Positions 36,771-45,484 of a stretch of 51,827 nt of DNA are shown piece after piece. A program made the position numbers and the translations under genes. Position 1 is the stretch's first letter, and each line of letters begins with the position of its first letter. Under the pieces are notes generated by a model. It worked only from the letters and a program-made list of their open reading frames with translations, was not told the origin of the DNA and made no database searches. This stretch comes from Hydrogenophilaceae bacterium. Lineage in GTDB: Bacteria > Pseudomonadota > Alphaproteobacteria > Caulobacterales > Aquidulcibacteraceae. Location of the stretch: assembly GCA_013389015.1 (NCBI GenBank), contig JACAEE010000077.1:1-51827 (forward strand). The letters run 5' to 3'.

Positions 36771-37418
36771 TCAGCGCACGACGGCCATCAGGAAGCCGTC
36801 ATAGCCCTTCTCGCCAACCGTCTGAATCGCGGTGGCGCTGACGCGCGGCTCGTCGGCGACGAGGTCGATCATGCGGCGCACGCCCTCAACCTGCGCATCG
36901 CCCGGGACATCGAGCACGCGGCCGTTGCGCACGACATTGTCGACGATGATGACGCTTCCGGGACGCGAGAGGCGCAGCGCGTGGGCGAAATAGTCGGCGT
37001 TGGATTCCTTGTCGGCGTCGATGAAGGCGAGGTCGAAGGGGCCTGGAAGCGCGGGCAGAAGATCGAGCGCAGGGCCGACCAAAACCTCTACTTTATCCGT
37101 CAGGCCCGCCCGCGCCAGGTTGGCGCGGGCGATCTCGGCGTGGCGAGGATTGATCTCCAACGTCACGACACGGCCGCCGCTTGGCAGCGCGCGGGCCAAC
37201 CAGATCGTCGAGTAGCCGCCGAGAGCGCCGATCTCGAGAACGCGCTTGGCGCCGATCGATCGGGCGATGAGCGCGAGGAGCTTGCCCTGCGCCGGCGACA
37301 CCGCGATCGCGGGCAGCCCCGCCTTTGCGCTTTCAGCGAGCGCCGCCTGCAACGCGGCGTCCTCCTGCACGATCGCGCCGAAATAGGCGTCCACCTCGCG
37401 CCAACGCCGTTCACTCAT
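36771..37418 (-). CDS. Class I SAM-dependent O-methyltransferase
   Basis: 215 residues of the COMT-like O-methyltransferase family: VLEIGALGGYSTIWLARAL binds SAM, VVTLEINPRHAEIARANL continues the Rossmann fold, and FDLAFIDADKESNADYF contains the metal-binding acidic cluster, with VIIVDNVVRNG following. Such enzymes methylate catechols and related phenolics. The ATG at 37418 is 3 nt after the yebC stop; longer in-frame sequence upstream is yebC read in another frame. Inserted between yebC and ruvC. Confidence 0.9.
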   Translation of the reverse strand: MSERRWREVDAYFGAIVQEDAALQAALAESAKAGLPAIAVSPAQGKLLALIARSIGAKRVLEIGALGGYSTIWLARALPSGGRVVTLEINPRHAEIARANLARAGLTDKVEVLVGPALDLLPALPGPFDLAFIDADKESNADYFAHALRLSRPGSVIIVDNVVRNGRVLDVPGDAQVEGVRRMIDLVADEPRVSATAIQTVGEKGYDGFLMAVVR

Positions 37419-37420
37419 GG

Positions 37421-38167
37421 CTACGCCTCGATCTTGGCGAGATCCTCGTCGCTGACATCGGCGTTGGTGTAGACGTTCTGCACATCGTCGAGGTCGTCGA
37501 GCGTGGAGACCAGTTTCGCCAGCGATTGCGCCGCCTCGCCGCTCACGGGCGAGAGCGCCTGCGGGCGCCAGACGAATTTTGCGCTCTCCGCATCGCCGAA
37601 CTTCGCGGCGAGCGCGGCGGAGACCTCGCCCAGCGCATTCATCGCGCAGGTCACCACATGCGCATCGTCCTCGAGCATGCAATCGTCCGCGCCCGCCTCG
37701 ATCGCGGCTTCGAGCATCGCGTCTTCGCTGGCGACGGCTGCGGGGTAGCGCACCTCGCCGACGCGGTCCCACATGAACGAAACCGAATTGGTTTCGCCGA
37801 GGTTGCCGCCGTTCTTGGCGAACGCGGCGCGCACGTCGCCGGCGGTGCGGTTGCGGTTGTCGGTGAGGCATTCGACGATGACGCCGACGCCGCCGGGGCC
37901 GAAGCCTTCGTAGCGGATCTCTTCGAGGTTCTCTCCGCCCCCGCCTGCGCCGCGATCGACAGCGCGCTGGATGTTGTCCTTCGGCATCGAGACCGCGCGC
38001 GCCGAGGCGATGGCGCGATAGAGCCGCGGATTGGCGGCGGGATCGCTGCCGCCGAGCTTCACCGCAGCCTGGATTTCCCGCGCGATCTTGGTGAACAGGG
38101 ACGCGCGCTTCTTATCCTGCGCGCCCTTGCGATGCATGATGTTGGCGAATTTCGAATGCCCGGCCAT
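37421..38167 (-). CDS. yebC: YebC/PmpR family protein
   Basis: 248 residues starting MAGHSKFANIMHRKGAQDKK, the invariable start of the family. Further blocks are ARAVSMPKDNIQRAVDRG, YEGFGPGGVGVIVECLTDN and RNRTAGDVRAAFAKNGGNLG. Described both as a transcriptional regulator (PmpR) and, more recently, as a ribosome-associated factor relieving stalls. Heads the run yebC, methyltransferase, ruvC, lipoprotein. Confidence 0.96.
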   Translation of the reverse strand: MAGHSKFANIMHRKGAQDKKRASLFTKIAREIQAAVKLGGSDPAANPRLYRAIASARAVSMPKDNIQRAVDRGAGGGGENLEEIRYEGFGPGGVGVIVECLTDNRNRTAGDVRAAFAKNGGNLGETNSVSFMWDRVGEVRYPAAVASEDAMLEAAIEAGADDCMLEDDAHVVTCAMNALGEVSAALAAKFGDAESAKFVWRPQALSPVSGEAAQSLAKLVSTLDDLDDVQNVYTNADVSDEDLAKIEA

Positions 38168-38245
38168 GGGGTCGTGATCCGTCGGGATGTCTCGGAAGGC
38201 GCGCCTTCTACCCCGCCGCCAAGAGGTCCACAACAGGCGACGCGC

Positions 38246-39760
38246 TCAACCATCCCTCGCCTGGTCGAGGGCCTCCACTTCCGCCGCAATCCGACTAGCC
38301 TCCTCAGCCGACCGCCGCGACGCCGCGAGATTAAGCGATGCGAACTCCGCCCAGCGCAGCTTTCGCAGGCCACGCGCCAGGAATGAGCGGCCGTTGACGC
38401 TCATGTCCGATCGCAGGTCCTCCACGCCCTCTCTGGCCAGCGCGAGGCCGCTGCGCCGGCGCCCGGCCAAGACCCGGCACAGCCCAAGATCAACCTTCAT
38501 CTCGCCAAGTTGCGCCTGTGGGGCGCCAGCCGCCGCCCGCAACTGCAGCGCTTCGGCGAAGTCGCGTTCGGCGTCCCGGATCCGCCACGGCCGAAGCAAC
38601 CACGCCATTCTCAGATGTACGTTGCCGCGTATCGCCAAAAGCCCACGCCGCGCGTCGGGATCGCGTTCCATGGCCCGTGTGGCGAGCAATCCCGCTTGCT
38701 CGTAGTGAAAGGCTTTGCGCGACAGGCTCCGCATCCGATGGCCAATCGAATAGAGTGCGGATGCGCGCGCGCCCAATGGCTCGCGCACGTCGTGCGCAGC
38801 GCGAAAGGCGATCTCTTTCGTCATACGTTGGCGCAACGCTGTCTGCGAGTTCACCGCCGCCAGCGGACTCATCCACAGGTGCCCGTGCAAACCAAACCAA
38901 GACGCCTTCGCGGCCCAAAGGCCGAACGCCTGGTCCCAAAGCCCGGCCGCCGCCGGCTCCACAAGGCTCGTTGCATCCTTGTTCGCCAGTTCGCGTATCG
39001 CCGCCCAGATTCGAAAGAGCGCCGCCCCGTGTGGCATCGCCGCCGCGCCAACTCCGTCACCGCGCACGCCGCGCGCGACCTGCTGCAACAACCTTCCTGC
39101 GCGGTCTAGGTCGGGAGCGCCGCGGCTTGTAGCGAAGTTGCCTCCAAGAAAATGCAACATTGGATCGTCGATATCTCGGAGCGGGTGGGATCGTGCTCTG
39201 CGCAATGAGAGGCCGTGAGCAAGGTCGTTTGCAGGCGCGGCCGGGAGACGGCGATCCTTCGCTAGTCGGCGACAAAACCGCTTCCAGCGCCGCAACAGCC
39301 CCGCTTCTGTGTCGAGCCAGTACTGCGTCGGCCCAAAGGACTTTTGGAGCAAACCCAGCGCGTCTACGAGCGCGGGATCCGGTTCGCGGTTCGCGTAGTG
39401 CAGGATGACAACCGGCTTTCTCAGCGCGGCCGCTGCGAAGAGTTCGAGTTCGAGGTAGCTCGCGAAGGCGCCGTCGTCGATCAGTCCGGCTCGACTACCG
39501 TGACGGCCGGTGAGCACGAAGGCAAACACCGAGCACACTTTGATGCCGGAGAAGCAGCGGTCGATGATCGTGTCCGCATCCAACGCCGCTTCGTCCCAGC
39601 CCTGGTGCTCGTAGGTCCAAGCGTCGACCCCATAGGTCAGCGCCGTTTCCCGCAACTTGGCGCGAATGGACACCGCCTCAAGGCCGCTTCCGAAGTCGTC
39701 GCGGAATGTTGAAGAAATGAAGATGCGCCGGGCTTGTTCCTGCATAAGTTTGGCCGTCAC
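38246..39760 (-). CDS. DUF4062 (TIR-like) protein with C-terminal helical repeats
   Basis: 504 residues. Residues ~10-165 match DUF4062: RIFISSTFRDDFGSGLEAVS at the first strand, a cluster AALDADTIIDRCFSGIKVCS, FAFVLTGRHGSR, and YLELELFAAAALRKPVVIL, which resembles the TIR helix carrying the catalytic Glu. Residues ~200-500 are helical repeats of TPR type (ERDFAEALQLRAAAGAPQ, LARGLRKLRWAEFASL). DUF4062 domains occur in NTPase-associated and phage-defence effectors; no function is known here. The start is GTG 39760, overlapping the fthC stop (GTGA). Codon use looks less GC-extreme than its neighbours, a hint of recent acquisition. Confidence 0.7.
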   Translation of the reverse strand: MTAKLMQEQARRIFISSTFRDDFGSGLEAVSIRAKLRETALTYGVDAWTYEHQGWDEAALDADTIIDRCFSGIKVCSVFAFVLTGRHGSRAGLIDDGAFASYLELELFAAAALRKPVVILHYANREPDPALVDALGLLQKSFGPTQYWLDTEAGLLRRWKRFCRRLAKDRRLPAAPANDLAHGLSLRRARSHPLRDIDDPMLHFLGGNFATSRGAPDLDRAGRLLQQVARGVRGDGVGAAAMPHGAALFRIWAAIRELANKDATSLVEPAAAGLWDQAFGLWAAKASWFGLHGHLWMSPLAAVNSQTALRQRMTKEIAFRAAHDVREPLGARASALYSIGHRMRSLSRKAFHYEQAGLLATRAMERDPDARRGLLAIRGNVHLRMAWLLRPWRIRDAERDFAEALQLRAAAGAPQAQLGEMKVDLGLCRVLAGRRRSGLALAREGVEDLRSDMSVNGRSFLARGLRKLRWAEFASLNLAASRRSAEEASRIAAEVEALDQARDG

Positions 39761-40344
39761 GTTCCGCAGCGGATCGCTTCCTTTTCCGTCACCACCCAGT
39801 CGAGCGTCTGGTCCTGGGGCCCCGCGGGCACGCTGTCGAGTTCTTGGGCGGCGTAGGCGAGACCGACGGCCACAACGCCCTTCGGCTTGAGCGCCCGCAG
39901 CGTGCGGTCATAGACGCCCCCGCCCTGGCCCAGCCGCGCGCCCGTCCGATCGAACGCCACCAGCGGCACGATGACGAGTTTGGGCGAGACCTCGGCGGCT
40001 GAAGCGTGCGGCGCGGGCGCGCCATAGGCGTCGGGCGCGAGCGTGGCCCCGTCCCAGGCCAGGAAGCGGACCGGCGCGTCGCGGGCGTCGGCCCGCGGCA
40101 AGGCGATCGTTCGCCCAGCCTTGGCCAAGGCCGCCATGAGCGGGCGCGGGTCCATCTCCGCGCCGATCGGCCAGTAGGCGGCGATCGGATCGAGCCGGGC
40201 GGGCTCGATCGGGAAATTCTCCATGACCTTGAGGCAGGCGGCGGGTTCGAGCTGGGCCGCCTCGGCCCGCGCCGCCCGCGCGACCCGCCGCGCCTCGGCC
40301 TTGAGCCGCTCCAGCTGTGGGTCATCCCCCGTCACAGGAATCAC
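39757..40344 (-). CDS. fthC: 5-formyltetrahydrofolate cyclo-ligase
   Basis: About 195 residues. Converts 5-formyl-THF to 5,10-methenyl-THF using ATP. Typical features: LERLKAEARRVARAARA at the start, AAYWPIGAEMDPRPLMAAL, VRFLAWD, PKLVIVPLVAFDRTGARLGQGGGVYDRTL (split here as the family's GxGGGxYDR loop) and AVGLAYAAQEL. The start is uncertain: GTG 40344 and GTG 40335 both fit, neither with a good ribosome site; a longer reading to 40524 is repeat-like sequence. The gene overlaps the DUF4062 gene and lies behind a probable 6S RNA, as is common for ygfA/fthC. Confidence 0.9.
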   Translation of the reverse strand: MIPVTGDDPQLERLKAEARRVARAARAEAAQLEPAACLKVMENFPIEPARLDPIAAYWPIGAEMDPRPLMAALAKAGRTIALPRADARDAPVRFLAWDGATLAPDAYGAPAPHASAAEVSPKLVIVPLVAFDRTGARLGQGGGVYDRTLRALKPKGVVAVGLAYAAQELDSVPAGPQDQTLDWVVTEKEAIRCGT

Positions 40345-40373
40345 GACTAACCCGCAATCACGGCGCGAATCCG

Positions 40374-40404
40374 GCGGGCAGCCCAAGGCGGGCTGGAGGC
40401 CCGC
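40374..40404. repeat. Nested GC hairpin upstream of fthC
   Basis: GCGGGC (40374-40379) pairs with GCCCGC (40399-40404), and inside it CAGCCC with GGGCTG. The minus strand reads TCCAGCCCGC, shared with the palindrome at 12127-12158. It lies in the 489-nt gene-free stretch 40345-40833, whose only other recognisable content is the probable 6S RNA. Confidence 0.4.
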
Positions 40405-40549
40405 GCGCCCAAACAGCCCCCGCACCGGCCATCGGCGCGGCCCCGGCGAAGGGCTCTCCATCGCGGCGCCGGCGCGCCGAGGAGAGAAAGAGAAACGGCG
40501 GCGCCGCCTGCGCCGTCCCGGCACGTCATCCTCTCAGACCCTAGCAAAC

Positions 40550-40718
40550 TAGGTGGGCGCCAGATGATCGGGACCAGGGTCCCGCCAGAGCCAGCTCCCG
40601 AGAGGAGTGATACGGTCGAAGGGATGCACCTCCGGCTCGCACGCCGCAGCAAACCGCCGCCGGCGAAGATAAGCGCTTCGCGCCCCTGAAACAAGAAATC
40701 CGCTGTGGCGCGCCCCAG
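40550..40718 (-). ncRNA. ssrS: Probable 6S RNA
   Basis: Situated upstream of fthC in the same orientation, the classic location of 6S RNA. The minus strand begins near GCTGGGGCGCGCC and contains GCGGATTTCTTGTTTCAGGG, a GGGACC-CT-GGTCCC hairpin (about 40593-40580), and ends CTGGCGCCCACCT, which resembles the 3' end of alphaproteobacterial 6S RNAs as I recall them. GGGCGC near 40715 can pair with GCGCCC near 40560 to close the rod. Ends are approximate. 6S RNA sequesters housekeeping RNA polymerase in stationary phase. Identification rests on position and motif memory, not on a covariance model. Confidence 0.5.
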
Positions 40719-40833
40719 CAAGAATCGACAACGAAACGTCAGCGCCGGTGCGACCAGGCTTCGCCTAGCTTTCAGCGCCGGCATCCTTTAAACGGCGCAG
40801 GCGACTTTTCTTCTATATTGAGGAGTGAGGCGG

Positions 40834-41841
40834 ATGGCGGTGCGCGCGGCGATCAATGGCTTTGGACGGATCGGGCGCAACGTTCTGCGCGCGATCGCGG
40901 AATCGGGGCGCACCGACATCGAGATCGTGGCGATCAACGATCTCGGGCCCGTGGGCACCAACGCCCACCTCCTTCGCTACGATTCCGTACACGGACGGTA
41001 TCCGGGAACGGTCAAGGTCGAAGGCGACACGATCGATATCGGCCGCGGGCCGATCAAGGTGACGGCCGAGCGCGATCCCGCCAAACTCCCCTGGCGCGAC
41101 CTCAAGGTCGACATCGCCATGGAATGCACCGGCATCTTCACCGCCCGCGACAAGGCCGCCGCACACCTCGAAGCCGGGGCCAAGCGCGTGATCGTCTCCG
41201 CGCCCTCCGAAGGCGCCGACTTCACGGTCGTCTACGGCGTCAACCACGACAAGCTGACGTCCGACCACAAGGTTATCTCCAACGCCTCGTGCACCACCAA
41301 CTGCCTCGCGCCCGTAGTGAAGGCGCTGCATGAGGCGATCGGCATCGAGCGCGGCATGATGACGACGATCCATTCCTACACCGGCGATCAGCCGACGCTC
41401 GACACGCTGCACAAAGATCTCTATCGCGCCCGCGCCGCAGCGCTCTCGATGATCCCGACTTCGACGGGCGCGGCGAAAGCCATCGGCCTCGTCATTCCGG
41501 AGCTCAACGGCAAGCTCGACGGCATCTCCATCCGCGTGCCGACGCCGAATGTTTCGGTGGTGGATTTCAAGTTCATCGCCAAGAAGGCGACGACGAAGGA
41601 CGAGATCAACAAGGCGATCATCGCCGCGGCGAACGGCGCCTTGAAGGGCGTGCTCGGCTTCACGGATCAGCCCAACGTCTCGGTCGATTTCAACCACGAT
41701 CCGCATTCGAGCATCTTCCATCTCGATCAGACCAAGGTGATGGACGGCACGCTGGTGAGCGTCCTTTCCTGGTACGACAACGAATGGGGCTTCTCCAACC
41801 GCATGGCCGACACCGCGGTCGCGTTCGCGAAGACGATTTAG
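40834..41841 (+). CDS. gap: Glyceraldehyde-3-phosphate dehydrogenase, type I
   Basis: 335 residues from the ATG at 40834 (AGGAG 8 nt upstream; a GTG three codons earlier is less likely). Features: NAD-binding [15 protein letters not shown], catalytic cysteine in [23 protein letters not shown], and the C-terminal [12 protein letters not shown]. Catalyses the NAD-dependent oxidative phosphorylation of glyceraldehyde 3-phosphate. It would normally be followed by pgk; here a toxin-antitoxin pair and bioB lie between them. A TATATT at 40814-40819 may be its -10 box, but no clear -35 was found. Confidence 0.97.
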   Translation: MAVRAAINGFGRIGRNVLRAIAESGRTDIEIVAINDLGPVGTNAHLLRYDSVHGRYPGTVKVEGDTIDIGRGPIKVTAERDPAKLPWRDLKVDIAMECTGIFTARDKAAAHLEAGAKRVIVSAPSEGADFTVVYGVNHDKLTSDHKVISNASCTTNCLAPVVKALHEAIGIERGMMTTIHSYTGDQPTLDTLHKDLYRARAAALSMIPTSTGAAKAIGLVIPELNGKLDGISIRVPTPNVSVVDFKFIAKKATTKDEINKAIIAAANGALKGVLGFTDQPNVSVDFNHDPHSSIFHLDQTKVMDGTLVSVLSWYDNEWGFSNRMADTAVAFAKTI

Positions 41842-41848
41842 ACGGCGC

Positions 41849-42256
41849 TCAGCGCAGATCCCGCCCCTGGACGCCGCGCCGCGCGGCCGCCGCGAGCAGC
41901 GCGGCGTCACATGTCGCGATTTCCGCGCCGAGCGTCATCGCCAGATCGAGATACGCCGCATCGAAGAAACTCAGCCGCTCCGCCCGCGCCAACGTGTAGA
42001 TGCGCGCGAACTCTTGAGCGGTGGGTTCAGCCTTGACATCCACCTCCGCGTGGATCGCCGCCAGGCCCGCATCGACGGCGACAGGATCGGCGAGGCGGCG
42101 TCGCTCCAGCCTTACTAGCCCGTTGCGCACCTCGACCGCGAACACCCACGGCGCGGCGAAATCTGCGCCGCTTGCCCGCAACGTACGGCTTGCAGCACCC
42201 GTTTGGGTCGGCGCGATCCAGCCGATCGCGACGGAAGCGTCAAGGATTACGGTCAC
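41849..42256 (-). CDS. vapC: PIN-domain ribonuclease toxin (VapC-like)
   Basis: 135 residues. The PIN acidic site is present: Asp6 (ILDASV), Glu42 (FAVEVRNGL), Asp99 (SFFDAAYLDLAM) and an Asp in ATCDAAL. VapC toxins cleave specific RNAs, often initiator tRNA or 23S rRNA. It overlaps the upstream antitoxin gene by 4 nt and converges tail-to-tail with gap with only 7 nt between. Confidence 0.9.
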   Translation of the reverse strand: MTVILDASVAIGWIAPTQTGAASRTLRASGADFAAPWVFAVEVRNGLVRLERRRLADPVAVDAGLAAIHAEVDVKAEPTAQEFARIYTLARAERLSFFDAAYLDLAMTLGAEIATCDAALLAAAARRGVQGRDLR

Positions 42257-42537
42257 TCGTCATCGTGCTCCTCGTCGCGCATCATCTTCCTCAGTTCCGC
42301 CCAAGGGATCGGCTTCGCCGCCTCGGGATGCGCCTTAACCCACTCCGTGTTGCGCGCATCGATCTCCGCCCAAATTCTGGCCCACTCCTCAGGCGTCGGC
42401 CGGCGGCGCACCGCGCGCGAAAGCTTCACCGCCGGCTGTCCGTGCCGTGTGATGACGATCTCCTCGCCGGTGTCGATCACGTCCTGGATCAGGGCGGAGA
42501 GGCGGTTTTTGGCCTCGTAGAGCGGAACTTCTCGCAT
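42253..42537 (-). CDS. vapB: Phd/YefM-type antitoxin
   Basis: 94 residues. The N-terminal DNA-binding/dimerisation part is of Phd type: VPLYEAKNRLSALIQDVIDTGEE and IVITRHGQPAVKL. The C-terminal half is a charged helical tail (TPEEWARIWAEIDARN to the acidic end) expected to wrap the PIN toxin. Translation is coupled to the toxin by a 4-nt overlap. A palindromic promoter lies directly upstream, suggesting autoregulation. Confidence 0.88.
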   Translation of the reverse strand: MREVPLYEAKNRLSALIQDVIDTGEEIVITRHGQPAVKLSRAVRRRPTPEEWARIWAEIDARNTEWVKAHPEAAKPIPWAELRKMMRDEEHDDE

Positions 42538-42543
42538 GGCTAG

Positions 42544-42572
42544 ATTATAGCTAGCTCATAGCCAGAATTCAA
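42544..42572 (-). promoter_or_regulatory. Promoter of the toxin-antitoxin pair, predicted leaderless
   Basis: On the minus strand TTGAAT (42572-42567), a 17-nt spacer and a perfect TATAAT (42549-42544) lie just before the antitoxin ATG at 42537. Initiation about 7 nt past the -10 would fall on the ATG itself, giving a leaderless mRNA; no ribosome site is present. Overlapping palindromes GGCTA...TAGCTA...TAGCC (42538-42563) and GCTAG-N7-CTAGC are likely antitoxin operators. Confidence 0.6.
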
Positions 42573-42635
42573 CCGCGCCCCCGCCGGACGACGCTGCTTG
42601 TCATCGCCGCCGCCGCCCGCCATTGAGTGCCCCCG

Positions 42636-43574
42636 ATGACCACGCCCCGCCACGACTGGACCCGCGCCGAGATCCTCGCGCTCGCGGCCCGCCCCTTCTC
42701 GGACCTCCTCTACGACGCGCAGACCGTCCTGCGCGCGCATCACGATCCGCATGCGATCCAGAAATCGCGCCTGCTCAATATCAAGACCGGCGGCTGCGCC
42801 GAGAATTGCGGCTATTGCAGCCAGTCCGCCTTCGTAAAAACCGGGCTTGTCAATTCCAAGCTGATGGCGGTGGAGGACGTGCTCGACGAAGCGCGGCGCG
42901 CCAAGGCCGAAGGCGCCGAGCGCTTCTGCATGGGCGCGGCCTGGCGCGAACTGAAGGACCGCGATCTCCCCGCGATCGTCGACATGGTGAAGGGCGTGAA
43001 GGCGCTCGGCCTCGAAAGCTGCATGACGCTCGGCATGCTGACGCAGGCGCAGGCCGACGCGCTCGCGGGCGCCGGCCTCGACTATTACAACCACAACCTC
43101 GACACCGGCCCCGAATACTATCCCACGGTCGTCAGCACACGGACCTATCAGGAGCGCCTCGATACGCTCGAAGCCTGCCGCCGCTCCGGCATCAACCTCT
43201 GCTGCGGCGGCATTCTCGGCATGGGCGAGCGCCCGGAGGACCGCGCCGATCTCATGGTCGAACTGGCCAAGCTCGATCCCCATCCCGAGAGCGTGCCGAT
43301 CAACCGGCTCGTGCCGATCCCCGGCACGCCGCTCGGCGACAGCGCGCCGATCGACGGCCTCGATTTCGTCCGCTGGCTCGCAGTGGCGCGCATCGTCTTC
43401 CCGCAAAGCGTGGTGCGCATCGCGGACGGCCGCGAGACGATGAGCGAAGAGCTGCAGGCGCTGTGCCTGCTGGCCGGCGCCAATTCCCTCTTCATCGGCG
43501 ACAAGCTCTTGACCACCGCCAATCCTGGCGAGGCGCGCGATGAGCGCCTCTTCGGCGCCATGGGGATCGCCTGA
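42636..43574 (+). CDS. bioB: Biotin synthase
   Basis: 312 residues from the ATG at 42636 (a GTG three codons upstream is an alternative). Radical-SAM enzyme inserting sulfur into dethiobiotin. The [4Fe-4S] ligands are Cys54, Cys58 and Cys61 ([13 protein letters not shown]). [23 protein letters not shown] and [13 protein letters not shown] are further hallmarks. Other bio genes are not in the window, so this is an isolated copy between the toxin-antitoxin pair and a small membrane protein. Confidence 0.96.
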   Translation: MTTPRHDWTRAEILALAARPFSDLLYDAQTVLRAHHDPHAIQKSRLLNIKTGGCAENCGYCSQSAFVKTGLVNSKLMAVEDVLDEARRAKAEGAERFCMGAAWRELKDRDLPAIVDMVKGVKALGLESCMTLGMLTQAQADALAGAGLDYYNHNLDTGPEYYPTVVSTRTYQERLDTLEACRRSGINLCCGGILGMGERPEDRADLMVELAKLDPHPESVPINRLVPIPGTPLGDSAPIDGLDFVRWLAVARIVFPQSVVRIADGRETMSEELQALCLLAGANSLFIGDKLLTTANPGEARDERLFGAMGIA

Positions 43575-43578
43575 TCCC

Positions 43579-43851
43579 ATGGCCGCGCGCCGCCCCAATT
43601 TCCTCGCCGCGCTCGTCGATCTCGGCTTCGCCATCGGCGCGGGGCTCTGCGGCGCGTTCGGCTGGGGATTGCACGCAGCGCTCGGCGTCGTCGCCGCGCA
43701 CGTCGTCTATTGGGGCGTCTCCAAACAGAATGCGCTCAAGGCCACGCCGCGCGAGCGGCTGCCCGCGCTCGTCGCCATCTCGGTCGCGCTCATCGCCGCC
43801 GTCGACGGCGCCGCCTATTTCATCGCTTCGCTCCTCAGCCCGGCCATTTGA
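43579..43851 (+). CDS. Small membrane protein, unknown
   Basis: 90 residues starting 4 nt after bioB. Three hydrophobic segments are visible ([55 protein letters not shown]), with basic loops between ([12 protein letters not shown]). No family is recognised. It is probably co-transcribed with bioB and ends 20 nt before pgk. Confidence 0.6.
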   Translation: MAARRPNFLAALVDLGFAIGAGLCGAFGWGLHAALGVVAAHVVYWGVSKQNALKATPRERLPALVAISVALIAAVDGAAYFIASLLSPAI

Positions 43852-43871
43852 TCCGTATAAGGACGATTAAC

Positions 43872-45062
43872 ATGCGCTTCCGCCGCCTCGACGACGCCGA
43901 CCTGCAAGGCAAGCGCGCGCTGGTGCGCGTGGATTTCAACGTGCCGATGGCCGAGGGCCACGTGAGCGACGACACCCGCCTGCGCGCCGCGCTCCCCACC
44001 ATCAAGGCGCTGCAGGCCAAAGGCGCCAAGACCATCCTGCTCGCCCATTTCGGCCGCCCCAAAGGCAAGCGCGACGAGACCCAGTCGCTGGCGCCGGTCG
44101 CGCCCGCGCTGGCGCAATTGCTCGGCGCGCCCGTCGCGTTCGCGAACGATTGCATCGGCGAGACGGCCAAGGCGGGGGTCGACGCGCTGGCGCCCGGCGG
44201 CGTCATTCTCCTTGAAAACACGCGCTTCCATGCCGGCGAGGAGAAGAATGATCCCGAACTGGCGAAGGCGATCGCCGCGCTGGGCGACGTCTATGTCAAC
44301 GACGCCTTCTCCGCCGCGCATCGCGCGCATGCGTCAACCGAGGGCCTCGCCCATCTCTTGCCCGCCTACGCCGGCAAGAGCATGGAAGCCGAGCTCGATC
44401 ACTTGGAAAAAGCGCTCGGCAATCCCGCGCGCCCCGTGCTCGCGGTCGTCGGCGGCGCCAAGGTCTCCACCAAAATCGATCTTCTGGAGAACCTCGTGTC
44501 CAAGGTCGACTTCCTCGCCATCGGCGGGGCGATGGCCAACACATTCCTGTTCGCCAAGGGGCTCGAAGTCGGCAAATCGCTTTGTGAAAGAGATCTCGCA
44601 GAGACGGCGCGGAAAATCCTCGCCGCCGCGGCGAAAGCCGGCTGCGAAGTGCTGCTGCCCGAGGACGTCGTCGTGGCGCACAAGTTCGAGGCGAACGCCC
44701 CGCACCAGACCGTGCGCACGGCCCATGTCGCCGCCGAGGACATGATCCTCGACGCCGGCCCCGAAACCGTCGCCCATCTCGCTGAGAAGATGGCCGCGGC
44801 CAAGACGCTGATCTGGAACGGCCCCCTGGGCGCGTTCGAGACGCCGCCCTTCGATCGCGCGACAGTGGAAGCCGCGCGCGCCGCCGGCCGCCTCGCCAGG
44901 GACGGCAAGCTCATCGCCGTGGCCGGCGGCGGCGACACGGTGGCCGCCCTCAACCACGCCGGCGTCGCCGATCAGTTCACGTTCGTCTCCACCGCCGGGG
45001 GGGCGTTCCTGGAATGGATGGAAGGCAAGGCGCTCCCAGGGGTGGAGGCGCTCAAGGCATGA
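43872..45062 (+). CDS. pgk: Phosphoglycerate kinase
   Basis: 396 residues from the ATG at 43872 (AAGGA 8 nt upstream). Two-domain kinase transferring phosphate from 1,3-bisphosphoglycerate to ADP. Markers: [77 protein letters not shown] and [12 protein letters not shown]. Longer in-frame sequence upstream overlaps the small membrane protein gene and is not used. Confidence 0.97.
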   Translation: MRFRRLDDADLQGKRALVRVDFNVPMAEGHVSDDTRLRAALPTIKALQAKGAKTILLAHFGRPKGKRDETQSLAPVAPALAQLLGAPVAFANDCIGETAKAGVDALAPGGVILLENTRFHAGEEKNDPELAKAIAALGDVYVNDAFSAAHRAHASTEGLAHLLPAYAGKSMEAELDHLEKALGNPARPVLAVVGGAKVSTKIDLLENLVSKVDFLAIGGAMANTFLFAKGLEVGKSLCERDLAETARKILAAAAKAGCEVLLPEDVVVAHKFEANAPHQTVRTAHVAAEDMILDAGPETVAHLAEKMAAAKTLIWNGPLGAFETPPFDRATVEAARAAGRLARDGKLIAVAGGGDTVAALNHAGVADQFTFVSTAGGAFLEWMEGKALPGVEALKA

Positions 45063-45273
45063 GCCCCGGCAAGGCCGCCGCAACGAGCAGCGCAAGCTCC
45101 GCTCCGCCAGCTGGAACGCCATCGGCCTGGCCATCTTCGCGATCGGATTTGTGCAGCCGGTCGTGCTCGGCGATTTCACCTGGACTGCGGCGGCGAAACT
45201 GGCGATGGCGAGCGCGATCGGCTATATGCTTCACCGGCACGCATTACAGCTCCTGAGCGAGCTGGAGGACTGA
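45059..45273 (+). pseudogene. Small membrane protein, frameshifted at its start
   Basis: An ATG overlapping the pgk stop (ATGA) begins a frame that soon becomes low-complexity. The protein-like reading is one frame over: EQRKLRSASWNAIGLA, IFAIGFVQPVVLGDF, LAMASAIGYMLHRHALQLL, ending SELED and TGA at 45271-45273. That frame has no start codon upstream for over 200 nt. One extra C in the CCCC run at 45064-45067 would join the coupled ATG to the hydrophobic frame, giving about 72 residues. So this is either a recent one-base loss or a sequencing error in a homopolymer. Confidence 0.5.
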
Positions 45274-45275
45274 TC

Positions 45276-45419
45276 GTGGAAGCCTGGGCTTCTTTCTTGT
45301 TCATGACTGGAGGGCTCGGTTTCTTCGCCTTGCTGCTGCTCCTCGACGAGCGACGCCTCAAGCGCGAATGGAAGCGCGCTATGGAGGCCGAAGAAGCGGC
45401 CAATCGCCCCGCGGAGTAG
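45276..45419 (+). CDS. 47-residue single-pass membrane protein
   Basis: GTG start 2 nt after the previous stop: one hydrophobic helix (ASFLFMTGGLGFFALLLLL) followed by a charged helix (DERRLKREWKRAMEAEEAA). No ribosome site of its own is clear, so it is probably coupled to the upstream small gene. Family not recognised. Confidence 0.5.
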   Translation: MEAWASFLFMTGGLGFFALLLLLDERRLKREWKRAMEAEEAANRPAE

Positions 45420-45484
45420 AGCGCGATTGACGCGATCGCGCGGCGGTGGTGAACACGTGAACGCCTTTCACAACCGAGGACGCT

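Noticed and set aside
40345-40524. N-terminal extension of fthC up to an ATG at 40524
   Set aside because: The extra 60 residues are Arg/Pro-rich, cover a hairpin repeat and are not part of the family; GTG 40344 or 40335 gives the normal length.
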